From NCBI RefSeq assembly GCF_041435215.1, contig NZ_CP108394.1, forward strand, positions 2,356,001 through 2,420,000: a stretch of DNA of 64,000 bases, written 5' to 3'. The DNA is from Streptomyces sp. NBC_01314 (GTDB lineage Bacteria; Actinomycetota; Actinomycetes; Streptomycetales; Streptomycetaceae). Position 1 is the first letter of the stretch; every line of letters starts with the position of its first letter. The position numbers and the translations under genes are program-made. Of the stretch, positions 35,433 through 42,700 are shown one piece after another. The notes beneath the pieces were generated by a model that was not told the origin of the DNA, did not search any database, and worked only from the letters and a program-made list of their open reading frames with translations.

Positions 35433-35498
35433 CTTGTGCGTCGCGGGCCGCGGGTGAGTGGGGGGTGATCGCGCGGTTCCCCGCGCCCCTTGAGCGGC
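35433..35498 (+). repeat. Dispersed repeat copy
   Basis: The core at 35469-35490 (GCGGTTCCCCGCGCCCCT part) differs from the 5380 copy at one of 22 bases. The left flank (GCGTCGCGGGCCGCGGGTGA) aligns with the other copies. Confidence 0.8.
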
Positions 35499-35539
35499 GC
35501 GCACGCGCCCGGCGCTCGAAGAGGCCCCTTCGTCCCGGC

Positions 35540-36028
35540 TCAGCGGCCGTCGTACCCCGCCGTCGGCATGGACAGGCGGCGGTGCACCTGGGCCTTCATC
35601 TGGGCGTCGTAGGCGGGTTCGGCGCGGCCGACGGTCTCGACGCGGATGCCGCGGCGGGCGCACTCGGCGGTGAAGTCGTCGACGGAGGCGAGGGCGCGTT
35701 CGAGGACGCGGCGGCTGGGGGCGACGAAGAGGTCGACGAGGCCGGCGTCGACATCGGCCCACAGGGCGCAGTGGTCGGGGCGCAGACCGCGTACGAGCAG
35801 CTCGCGCGTCACCACGTATCCGCGCTCGGTGGCCCAACGGGCGCACATGGCGTGCTGGCTGCGGGAGTCGACCAGGAACGGATCCGCCTCCAGTTCCTCG
35901 AGCGGCGTCAGGCTCGCTATGGCCGCGACCCGCACCACGGCGTCACACCCCGCGGCCCCGCCGCGCCCCCGAGCCGCGTCCTGGTACGCCACTCCGAAGC
36001 CGCCGCTCCGGTCTCCCTCGTCGCCCAT
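35540..36028 (-). CDS. Hypothetical protein with degenerate serine-recombinase-like fold
   Basis: 162 residues; GGGGG precedes the ATG. The spacing of RVAAIASLTPLEELEAD, SRSQHAMCARWATERGYVV and DLFVAPSRRVLERALASVDD followed by CARRGIRVETVG resembles a resolvase N-terminal domain (RVSTxxQ, Y/W-A...GW-V, DRLxR, L..L...GV.....). The catalytic RxS signature is not present and there is no DNA-binding C-terminus, so recombinase activity is unlikely. I infer a fold relation only. No transposon ends are seen around it. Confidence 0.55.
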   Translation of the reverse strand: MGDEGDRSGGFGVAYQDAARGRGGAAGCDAVVRVAAIASLTPLEELEADPFLVDSRSQHAMCARWATERGYVVTRELLVRGLRPDHCALWADVDAGLVDLFVAPSRRVLERALASVDDFTAECARRGIRVETVGRAEPAYDAQMKAQVHRRLSMPTAGYDGR

Positions 36029-36191
36029 GGTGTCCCCCTCACCTCCGGGTCCCGGGGCCCCTCCGGCGGTTCAAGCCGCGGACGTGGGGCCCGGTACGCC
36101 TGCCCACGGCATGATCCGCCGGACAGGCCCAGGCCGCAGACCCTACTCCAGCCCGTAGGCTCGGGGGAGTAGCGCGAAGGAGGCGAACGGA

Positions 36192-36965
36192 GTGCCGGTG
36201 GAGATCACCTGGTGGGGTCATGCGACCTGCACCGTGGAGGACTCGGGTACGAGGGTGCTGACCGACCCCCTGTTCGCACGCCGGCTCGCACATCTGAGAA
36301 GGCGCCGGGGTGCGCCGCCCCCGGCGAAGGCGGCGGTCGCGGACGTCGCGCTGGTGTCGCATCTGCACGCCGACCATCTGCACGTTCCCTCGCTGGCCCG
36401 GCTCGCCCCCGGCACGCGGCTGGTCGTGCCGCAGGGCGCGTCGCGCCAGGTGCCGGGGCTGCGCAGACTGGCGCATCTACAGCTCTCCGAGATGGCGGCC
36501 GGGGACGAACTCGGCGTCGGTGACCTGGTCGTACGTGCCGTGCCCGCCCGGCACGACGGGCGGCGGCTGCCCGTCGGGCCGCATCGTTCGCCCGCGCTCG
36601 GCTTCGTCATCGAGGGCGCCGCGCGGACGTACTTCGCCGGGGACACCGGGCTGTACCAGGCGATGGCCGAGGAGGTCGGGCCGGTCGACGTGGCGCTGCT
36701 GCCGGTCGGCGGCTGGGGGCCGTACCTCGGCGAGGGACATCTGGACGCGGGGCGCGCGGCGGAGGCGCTTGCGCTGCTCGCGCCCCGGAGCGCGGTGCCG
36801 GTGCACTACGGCACGTACTGGCCGTTCGGCATGGACGCTGTGCGCCCCCATGAATTCCACGCCCCCGGCGAGGAGTTCGTACGCCTTGCCGCCGCACGCG
36901 CTCCCGAAGTGACCGTGCACCGGCTGGGACACGGGGAGAGCGTGCGACCGGAGGTGGCGCGATGA
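36192..36965 (+). CDS. Metallo-beta-lactamase-fold hydrolase (UlaG-like)
   Basis: 257 residues from GTG 36192 with GGAGG eight bases upstream. The metal motif HLHADHLH, the aspartate in YFAGDTGLYQ and the late histidine in VPVHYGTYW form the binuclear metal site, and the short ITWWGHATCTVEDSG start is typical of the UlaG/YtnP group. Members hydrolyse lactones, cyclic phosphodiesters or phospholipids; the substrate here is unknown. A DedA-type membrane protein gene begins 34 bp downstream, suggesting one transcript. Confidence 0.9.
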   Translation: MPVEITWWGHATCTVEDSGTRVLTDPLFARRLAHLRRRRGAPPPAKAAVADVALVSHLHADHLHVPSLARLAPGTRLVVPQGASRQVPGLRRLAHLQLSEMAAGDELGVGDLVVRAVPARHDGRRLPVGPHRSPALGFVIEGAARTYFAGDTGLYQAMAEEVGPVDVALLPVGGWGPYLGEGHLDAGRAAEALALLAPRSAVPVHYGTYWPFGMDAVRPHEFHAPGEEFVRLAAARAPEVTVHRLGHGESVRPEVAR

Positions 36966-36999
36966 GACACCGGCCGGCACGGGTCGTGGAGGAAGCCCG

Positions 37000-37614
37000 G
37001 TGAGCGTTCTGGCCGCCGTGAGCACTCCCCTGCCGTACGCGTCCACACAGCAGGCGATCGGCTATCCGACGCTGTTCCTGCTGGTGTTGGTCGGAGCCCT
37101 GGTGCCGGTGGTGCCGACCGGGGCGCTGGTCAGTTCGGCGGCCGTGGTGGCGTTCCACCAGGCGGCGCCGTTCGCGCTGCTGCTGGTGTTCGTGGTGGCG
37201 TCGGTCGCCGCGTTCCTCGGGGACATCGCGCTGTACTGGCTGGGGCGGCGCGGGATGGGCTCCAGGAACGGTTCGCGGTGGCTGGAGGCGATCCGCCGCC
37301 GGGCTCCGGAGGACCGGCTGACGCAGGCACAGGCGAAGCTCGACGACCACGGGGTGGCCGTCCTGGTGCTGTCCCGGCTGATGCCTGCCGGGCGTATCCC
37401 GGTGATGCTGGCCTGTCTGATGGCGGAGATGCCGCTGCGGCGGTTCGCGCGGGGGAATCTGCCGGCGTGCCTCGCGTGGGCCGTGACGTATCAGTTGATC
37501 GGCATCCTGGGTGGGTCGTTGTTCAAGGAGCCGTGGGAAGGGGTGTTGGCGGCGGTCGTGTTGACGTTGCTGATCAGTGTCGTGCCGAGTGTGTGGCGGC
37601 GCGTCGTCCGGTGA
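37000..37614 (+). CDS. DedA-family membrane protein
   Basis: 204 residues from GTG 37000 (GTGGAGGAA upstream). Hydrophobic segments and the DedA landmarks are present: FLGDIALYWLGRRGM, the central VLSRLMPAGRIPVMLACLMA (proton/lipid-transport arginines) and a C-terminal helix pair. DedA proteins are now linked to lipid carrier flipping and membrane homeostasis. Its neighbour is an MBL-fold hydrolase, and a second MBL protein of the phospholipase-D-like group converges from the other side, so lipid metabolism is a reasonable guess. Confidence 0.9.
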   Translation: MSVLAAVSTPLPYASTQQAIGYPTLFLLVLVGALVPVVPTGALVSSAAVVAFHQAAPFALLLVFVVASVAAFLGDIALYWLGRRGMGSRNGSRWLEAIRRRAPEDRLTQAQAKLDDHGVAVLVLSRLMPAGRIPVMLACLMAEMPLRRFARGNLPACLAWAVTYQLIGILGGSLFKEPWEGVLAAVVLTLLISVVPSVWRRVVR

Positions 37615-37650
37615 GGACACGATGTCCGGTGAGGACGCGCCGTCCGGTGA
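37606..37650. repeat. 18-bp-period tandem repeat at the DedA stop codon
   Basis: GTCCGGTGAGGAC occurs at 37606-37618 and 37624-37636, and GTCCGGTGA again at 37642-37650. The first copy includes the DedA stop codon. Confidence 0.85.
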
Positions 37651-37707
37651 CAGCTCGGGGCTTGGTGCGCTTCGCGGGCCGCGGCTGCGTCGGGCGTCTC
37701 GGCCGGT

Positions 37708-38829
37708 TCAGTCGAGTAGGCGGGAGGCGCCGATCGGCAGGTCCCACAGGCTCTCCCGTGGCAGGCCCGCCGCCTTCCATGCCTCCCGCACCCGGGTCAG
37801 CGGTTCCAGGACCGGTTCCGCCGACAGGACGAACGTGGCCCAGTGCATGGGGGCCATGCGGTGGGCGCCCAGGTCCTGGAAGGCGCGGACCGCTTCCTCC
37901 GGGTCGCAGTGGACGTCGCTGAGCCACCAGCGGGGGTCGTAGGCGCCGATCGGCAGGAGGGCGAGATCGATGCCGGGGTAGCGGCGGCCGATGAGGGAGA
38001 ACCAGTGGCCGTAGCCGGTGTCGCCGGCGAAGTAGAGACGCTTGCCGTCAGGTGCCGTGAGGACCCAGCCGCCCCACAGTGAGCGGCAGGTGTCGGTGAG
38101 GGTGCGCTTGGACCAGTGGTGGGCCGGTACGAAGTCGAAGCGGACGCCGTCGAGTTCGGCGGCCTCCCACCAGTCCAGCTCGGTGACCCGGCCGAACCGG
38201 CGCCGCCGGAACCAGCGGCCGAGTCCGGCGGGCACGAAGACCGGGGTGTCGCGCGGGAGTCTCGCCAGGGTGGGGGCGTCGAGGTGGTCGTAGTGGTTGT
38301 GGCTGATGACGACCGCGTCCACGCGGGGCAACGCGTCCCAGCCGAGGCCGACGGGGGTGACCCGGGCCGGGGTGCCGAGGATCCGGCAGGACCAGACGGG
38401 GTCGGTGAGGACGGTGAGCCCGCCGATCCGCACCACCCAACTCGCGTGCCCCGCCCAGGAGACGGCGACGGTACGCGTGCCCACCCGGGGCAACGGGCCG
38501 GGTTCGTACGGCAGTCGCGGGATGTCGGCGAGCCCGTCGGCCCCCGGCCGGACCGAGCCCTCGCGGGCGAACCGGGCGAAGGCCTTCAGGCCGGGGAGCG
38601 GTGTGGTCAGCCGGTCGGCGAAGGACCGGGGCCAGCGTCGCCGCTCGCCGAGCGGTCGGGGCTCGGCGAGCGGCGGCGGCGAGAGGGGACGGGGTACGAG
38701 GGGGCGGGCGAAGGGTGCCGCGAACGGTGACCGAACCATGGACGGTGGCATGGGCGCCGGATCGCCGGTGCCCTCAGTGGTCGTCGTGGAGGTGGTCGTG
38801 GAGGTGGTCGACTCGGACTGCTGCGTCAT
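37708..38829 (-). CDS. MBL-fold hydrolase related to NAPE-phospholipase D
   Basis: 373 residues. A Ser/Thr-rich low-complexity start (ESTTSTTTSTTTTEG) precedes a Pro-rich segment and the MBL domain from about 115 (VSWAGHASWVVRIGG). The zinc motif ISHNHYDHLD, the sequences VPAHHWSKR, YFAGDTGYGHWFS and MAPMHWATF match bacterial NAPE-PLD-like proteins (family of LipA/YddR-type phosphodiesterases). It likely hydrolyses a phospholipid or similar phosphodiester at the inner membrane face. It converges on the DedA gene. Confidence 0.88.
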   Translation of the reverse strand: MTQQSESTTSTTTSTTTTEGTGDPAPMPPSMVRSPFAAPFARPLVPRPLSPPPLAEPRPLGERRRWPRSFADRLTTPLPGLKAFARFAREGSVRPGADGLADIPRLPYEPGPLPRVGTRTVAVSWAGHASWVVRIGGLTVLTDPVWSCRILGTPARVTPVGLGWDALPRVDAVVISHNHYDHLDAPTLARLPRDTPVFVPAGLGRWFRRRRFGRVTELDWWEAAELDGVRFDFVPAHHWSKRTLTDTCRSLWGGWVLTAPDGKRLYFAGDTGYGHWFSLIGRRYPGIDLALLPIGAYDPRWWLSDVHCDPEEAVRAFQDLGAHRMAPMHWATFVLSAEPVLEPLTRVREAWKAAGLPRESLWDLPIGASRLLD

Positions 38830-38887
38830 CGAGGAGGCTCCCGTCGCTGAGCGTCGTCACGAAGAATCGTCGTCGCTGAAGGCCGCT

Positions 38888-38990
38888 GAGAGTCGGTGAA
38901 GGTCACTTGGAGTCGCTTGGAGTCACTGGTAGTTGCCGAGAGTCGCTGGGAGTGCTGGGAGTTGCTCGGAGTTGCTCGGAGTTGCTGGAG
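38888..38990. repeat. Degenerate 9-10-bp tandem repeat (GGAGTYGCT-like)
   Basis: About ten imperfect units (GGAGTCGCTT, GGAGTCACTGGT, GAGTCGCTG, GGAGTTGCTC x3) run head to tail upstream of the MBL/NAPE-PLD-like gene. No gene is encoded in 38830-39061. Confidence 0.8.
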
Positions 38991-39061
38991 AACAGCGTCG
39001 TCAGGGGGTGTCGGGAGGGTCTTTGAAGGCGGGCCGAAGTTCGTCGGTCACGAGCGCCCCC

Positions 39062-40279
39062 TCATCGAAGACCCTCGAAAGCCGCTCCGAAGAGCGTCAA
39101 CGCGCGTTCCACATGCGGGAGTTCCAGGGGGTCCGGCGCGTCGAGGGCCTGTGCGCGCTCCGCGTCGGTGGTGCCGAGGAACGGGGCGGTGGACAGCCGG
39201 ACGCGCAGCGCCCCGAGGTCGTCCCCGAACCGGTGGCCGCCGGGCGCGGGCATCCCGAGCCGGGCGGTGAGGAAGTCCTCCGCCTCCTGGGCGTCACCGA
39301 CGCCGTGCGCGGCGAGCGACGGGCGCAGCGGGGCCAGGTCGGCGTACAGGTGGCGTCCGGCGCGCGGTGGCAGCGAGAGCGCCCCGGCGGCCACCACGGC
39401 CCGGTGCGCGGCGGCGGCGAGGCGCGCGTGCAGGCGTACGGCGGCGGCGAGCCGTTCGGTCACGGGGGCGGGCTCGCCCAGGGCGTACGCGGCGGCCGCG
39501 GCGACCGGGGTGGCGACCTGGGCGCCCAGGGCGGTGAGCACGTCGAGGACCCGGTCGCGCAGCGCCGTACCGTCCCCGGTCGCCGGAAACCGGGCGACGG
39601 CGGCCGGCCAGCCCGGCGGCAGGAAGGGTCCGGCGAGGTCGGTGACGACGGTGACCCGGTCCGGCAGCATCTCGGCGGGACTGAAGAGCACGGTGTCGTG
39701 CGGGTCGTGCACGGTGTCGCGCCAGGTCTCGTCGCTGACCAGGTGCAGCCCCTCCCCCGCGGCCGCCTCCATGGCCTCGTGCACCAGTTCGGGCGGGGCC
39801 ACGGTGGCGGTCGGGTCGTCGGCGACGCACAGCACGAGCAGCCGGGGGTCACCGCCCTCGGCCCGGATCCTGCGCACGGTCTCCAGCAGCGCGTACGGGT
39901 CCGGCACACCCCCGCACTCGGCGGGCGTGGCCACATGGAACACGGATCTGCCCAACGCCCGCGCCTGGGGCTCCCACCAGGCGGCGCACGGCCGGGGGAG
40001 CAGGACGTCGCCGCCGATCGCGGCGGTCAGCGCGAGGAGGAGGGCGGGGGCACCGGGGGCGGCGACGGCCCTGTCCGGTGCGGTGGGCAGTCCGCGCCGG
40101 TCCCAGTAGCCGCAGGCTGCGTCCAGGAGGGCGGTGTCACCACCGGGCGGGACGGCGTGGGGACGGCCCGCGGCGGCGGAGAGCGCGGCGGCCAGTTCGG
40201 GCAGCACGGGCAGGCCCTGAGCGGGAGGGGGTGGGCCGTAGCGGACCGGCCCGTGCCCTTCCGGATCCGTCCGCCGCAT
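39062..40279 (-). CDS. Class I/II aminotransferase-fold protein lacking any lysine
   Basis: 405 residues from ATG 40279 (GGAGG six bases upstream). The fold is that of PLP-dependent class I/II aminotransferases: LCVADDPTATVAPPELVHEA, HLVSDETWRDTV (the DxxY-type cofactor site with W for Y) and RVRLSTAPFLGTTD (substrate-carboxylate Arg region). Where the Schiff-base lysine belongs, the chain reads VVTDLAGPFLPPGW, and no lysine occurs anywhere in the protein. It therefore cannot form the internal aldimine and is unlikely to be a normal transaminase; a binding or regulatory role is possible. No overlapping partner gene is seen. Confidence 0.8.
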   Translation of the reverse strand: MRRTDPEGHGPVRYGPPPPAQGLPVLPELAAALSAAAGRPHAVPPGGDTALLDAACGYWDRRGLPTAPDRAVAAPGAPALLLALTAAIGGDVLLPRPCAAWWEPQARALGRSVFHVATPAECGGVPDPYALLETVRRIRAEGGDPRLLVLCVADDPTATVAPPELVHEAMEAAAGEGLHLVSDETWRDTVHDPHDTVLFSPAEMLPDRVTVVTDLAGPFLPPGWPAAVARFPATGDGTALRDRVLDVLTALGAQVATPVAAAAAYALGEPAPVTERLAAAVRLHARLAAAAHRAVVAAGALSLPPRAGRHLYADLAPLRPSLAAHGVGDAQEAEDFLTARLGMPAPGGHRFGDDLGALRVRLSTAPFLGTTDAERAQALDAPDPLELPHVERALTLFGAAFEGLR

Positions 40280-40597
40280 GTGTGCCTCCGCGCAGTCGTG
40301 GTGCGTTGTCCGGCGCCTCACCCTCCGGGAGCGCTCCGGGATGCCGGGGCGTTCCGTCGTGCCGTGAGTGTGTGCGCCGTCGTCCCGTGAGTGTGCGCCG
40401 CCGTGCCGCGGACGGCGTCGTACGCACCCTCGGCCGGTCAGTACCCAGGCTCACGCGCCCCAAGGGCACCCGTACGGGTTGAGCCGGTCACAGCGGCCAC
40501 GTGTCCGGGCGTTCGCGACCGCGGCCCACCGCGACTCCAGCCGTCCGCGGTTCGACCCGCCGCGACCGCTGGTTCGGCCGACCAGGGGTCCGGCCCG
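40280..40597. other. 318-bp intergenic stretch, no gene seen
   Basis: Short direct repeats of CGTGAGTGTG followed by TGCGCC or CGCC occur near 40362-40400. No terminator or promoter can be supported. It separates two genes on the minus strand. Confidence 0.45.
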
Positions 40598-41260
40598 TCA
40601 CGGCGTCCACCGGTCCCGGCGGCGCAGTCGGTGGACGGCCGCGCCGAATGCTCCCGCGATGAGGAGGCCGCCCGCGACCATGGCCGGGACGGAGTCGGTG
40701 AAGGCACCGCCACCGCCCGCGTGGACTCCGCGCTGAACCGGCGCGGTGGGGTGGGTGGGCTGGTGGGACGGCTGACGCGTCGGGTCCTTCGTCGGCTGGT
40801 ACGTCGGCTGCCGTGTGGGGAGCTGCAGGGCGTTGTCGCCGAGGGCGACGTCGAAGGCGGCGCTCCACTGTTTGCCCTCGCCACCCGCGGCCGCCGGGCA
40901 CAGGCCGTCGACGCCCCACTCGGTGGCGGCGTCGACCGCGTCGGCGCCGGTCTCGAAGTCCGCGGCGGGCGCGATCTTGGCGGTGCCCTCGTAGGAGGGG
41001 CCGCCCGCGGAGTCGTCGTTGCCGGGGAGGCGCTGCAGCTTGACGGTGCCCTGTTCGAAGGCCTGTGAGCTGGCGTCGATGGTCTCGGGGGCGGTGCCGC
41101 CGGTCGGGTCGCAGGAGACGGAGAACGTGAGTGTGCCGCCCGGTTCGACGGAGTGCGGGTTCGCCTCGGCCGCCGGGTCAGCGTGGGCGGGCGGGGCGGG
41201 GGCGCCCAGAACGGCACCGATCAGGGCGGTGGCGGACAGGACACGGGCTCTGCGGCGCAT
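40598..41260 (-). CDS. Secreted, membrane-anchored protein with Thr/Pro/Gln repeat stalk
   Basis: 220 residues from ATG 41260 (GAAGGAG eight bases upstream). A signal peptide (VLSATALIGAVLGAPAPPAHA) is followed by a globular domain with two cysteines (VSCDPTGG, DGLCPAAAG). A stalk of near repeats follows (QPTYQPTKDPTRQPSHQPTH), and a C-terminal transmembrane helix (MVAGGLLIAGAFGAAVHRL) ends in an Arg-rich tail. It should display its domain on the cell surface. No named family is recognised. No sortase motif is seen; the helix anchors it. Confidence 0.8.
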   Translation of the reverse strand: MRRRARVLSATALIGAVLGAPAPPAHADPAAEANPHSVEPGGTLTFSVSCDPTGGTAPETIDASSQAFEQGTVKLQRLPGNDDSAGGPSYEGTAKIAPAADFETGADAVDAATEWGVDGLCPAAAGGEGKQWSAAFDVALGDNALQLPTRQPTYQPTKDPTRQPSHQPTHPTAPVQRGVHAGGGGAFTDSVPAMVAGGLLIAGAFGAAVHRLRRRDRWTP

Positions 41261-41673
41261 GGGCGGGGCTCCTTCGGCCGACTCAGGCGGACGGGGCACG
41301 ACCGCCGTGCCCCGGGTCCATCAGAGCGCCGGGCCCGGCGGGGCGCGCGCCGCCGGGCACCATTAGCGGGACACCGGGCCGCCGACCGGGTGACCTTGCC
41401 CTTGTCCGGGTTGCTCCGTCGCCCTTCTCGCGCCCCCGAGGCGGAGCCGCAGACACAGCCCCACGCCCGAACGTGACGTGTGACCTCCCTGCCGACGGTG
41501 CCCCTGCCGGCCCCGGACGGCAGGGGCAAGGCCGTGCTGACCCTGTTCCGCTCAGGAGCCCGCACGCGCCGACGTGGCCTTCTCGATGGCCGAGGCCCCA
41601 GGCGATGGACTCGATGTCCCGCCATATCGCGCCGGTCATTCGGCGCCCTGCCCAGGAGCTCTGCCCAGGAGCT
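41261..41673. other. 413-bp intergenic region with a 13-bp tandem duplication
   Basis: CTGCCCAGGAGCT is duplicated exactly at 41648-41660 and 41661-41673, touching the sigma-factor stop codon. A 118-codon open frame on the minus strand (41283-41639) has no protein-like features and is not called. No terminator is evident. Confidence 0.6.
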
Positions 41674-42468
41674 CTACGCGACGTCCCTCATCACCTGGTC
41701 GCGCAGCCGGTCGCAGCACCGGCTGATCAACCGCGACACATGCATCTGGGAGATCCCCAGCTGTTCGGCGATCCGGCTCTGCGTCATGTCGCCGAAGAAC
41801 CGCATGTACAGAATGGCCCGCTCCCGCTCCGGCAGCGCGGCCAGCCGGGGCTTCACGGCCTCCCTGTCGACCACCGTGTCCAAGGCAGGATCCGCGGACC
41901 CCAGCGCGTCGCTGAGCGAGTACCCGTCCTCGCTGCCCGGCAGCTCCGCGTCCAGCGACAGCGCCGTGAAGCTCTCCAGGGCTTCGAGCCCGACCTGGAC
42001 GTCCTCCTCGCTCATGTTCGCGTGCTTGGCGATCTCCGCGATGGTGGGCCGCCGCCCGGAGATCGTCTGGGACAGTTCCTGATTGGCGAACCGCACGCGA
42101 TTACGCAGGTCCTGGACCCGGCGCGGCACGTGCAGGGTCCACATGTGGTCCCGGAAGTGCCGCTTGATCTCACCGGTGACGGTGGGTACCGCATAGCTCT
42201 CGAAGGCGTTACCGAGCTCGGGGTCGTAGCGGTCGACGGCCTTGACCAGGCCCAGCGACGCCACCTGGCGGAGGTCCTCGTAGCTCTCACCGCGGCTGCG
42301 GAACCGTCCCGCGAGCCGTTCGGCCATGGGAAGCCACGCTTCGATGATCTGTTCACGCAGAGTGTCCCGCTGCTGACCGGGGGGAAGCGAGGCCAGCTTC
42401 CGGAACGCCTCCGTGGTGTCGGGGGCGTCGTCGTGCGGATGGTGCTTCGCGTTTGCCTGAGTACGCAT
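41674..42468 (-). CDS. RNA polymerase sigma factor of the SigB/SigF/SigG group
   Basis: 264 residues from ATG 42468. Region 2 (DLRQVASLGLVKAVDRYDPE, FESYAVPTVTGEIKRHFRD), region 3 (LRNRVRFANQELSQTISGRR) and region 4 (RERAILYMRFFGDMTQSRIA, LGISQMHVSRLI) are complete; region 1 is absent, as in group 3 sigmas. These factors control general stress and sporulation genes, under anti-sigma and anti-anti-sigma control, which is not encoded adjacent here. A possible SigB-type promoter precedes the divergent pyruvate oxidase gene. The frame is open upstream without family similarity. Confidence 0.93.
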   Translation of the reverse strand: MRTQANAKHHPHDDAPDTTEAFRKLASLPPGQQRDTLREQIIEAWLPMAERLAGRFRSRGESYEDLRQVASLGLVKAVDRYDPELGNAFESYAVPTVTGEIKRHFRDHMWTLHVPRRVQDLRNRVRFANQELSQTISGRRPTIAEIAKHANMSEEDVQVGLEALESFTALSLDAELPGSEDGYSLSDALGSADPALDTVVDREAVKPRLAALPERERAILYMRFFGDMTQSRIAEQLGISQMHVSRLISRCCDRLRDQVMRDVA

Positions 42469-42642
42469 GGTGCGTCGCAACTCCCTGGATGGTGCTCTGG
42501 GATGGACGGTCACCGTGGGGGCGGGGATGTGCACAGGGGACAGCACACCCGTGATGGAAACATCGCCTCGTCCACGGACGTGCCTCCTGTCCGAAGCACT
42601 GCAGTGCGCTTGCCCCGGATCATGCGCGGCAAACACCCGCAG

Positions 42643-42666
42643 GTTTTTCCTCTCCCCCGCGGGTGA
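42643..42666 (+). promoter_or_regulatory. SigB-type promoter candidate for the pyruvate oxidase gene
   Basis: GTTT (42643-42646), 14 bp, then GGGTGA (42661-42666) resembles the Streptomyces SigB pattern GNNT-N14-16-GGGTAC/T with mismatches at the end of the -10. The start codon is 35 bp downstream. Confidence 0.35.
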
Positions 42667-42700
42667 CTCGCTCGGGAGATCACACCCCGGGAGGTCCAGT

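Noticed and set aside
35540..36028. Mobile element around the resolvase-like gene
   Set aside because: No terminal inverted repeats, target duplications, transposase or att-like direct repeats were seen. The protein lacks recombinase catalytic residues.
38888..38990. CRISPR array
   Set aside because: The units are only 9-10 bp, degenerate and without spacers; no cas gene is present anywhere in the window.
41283..41639. 118-codon open frame in the gap downstream of the sigma factor
   Set aside because: No ribosome-binding site, no recognisable fold and unusual Arg/Gly/Pro composition; treated as non-coding.
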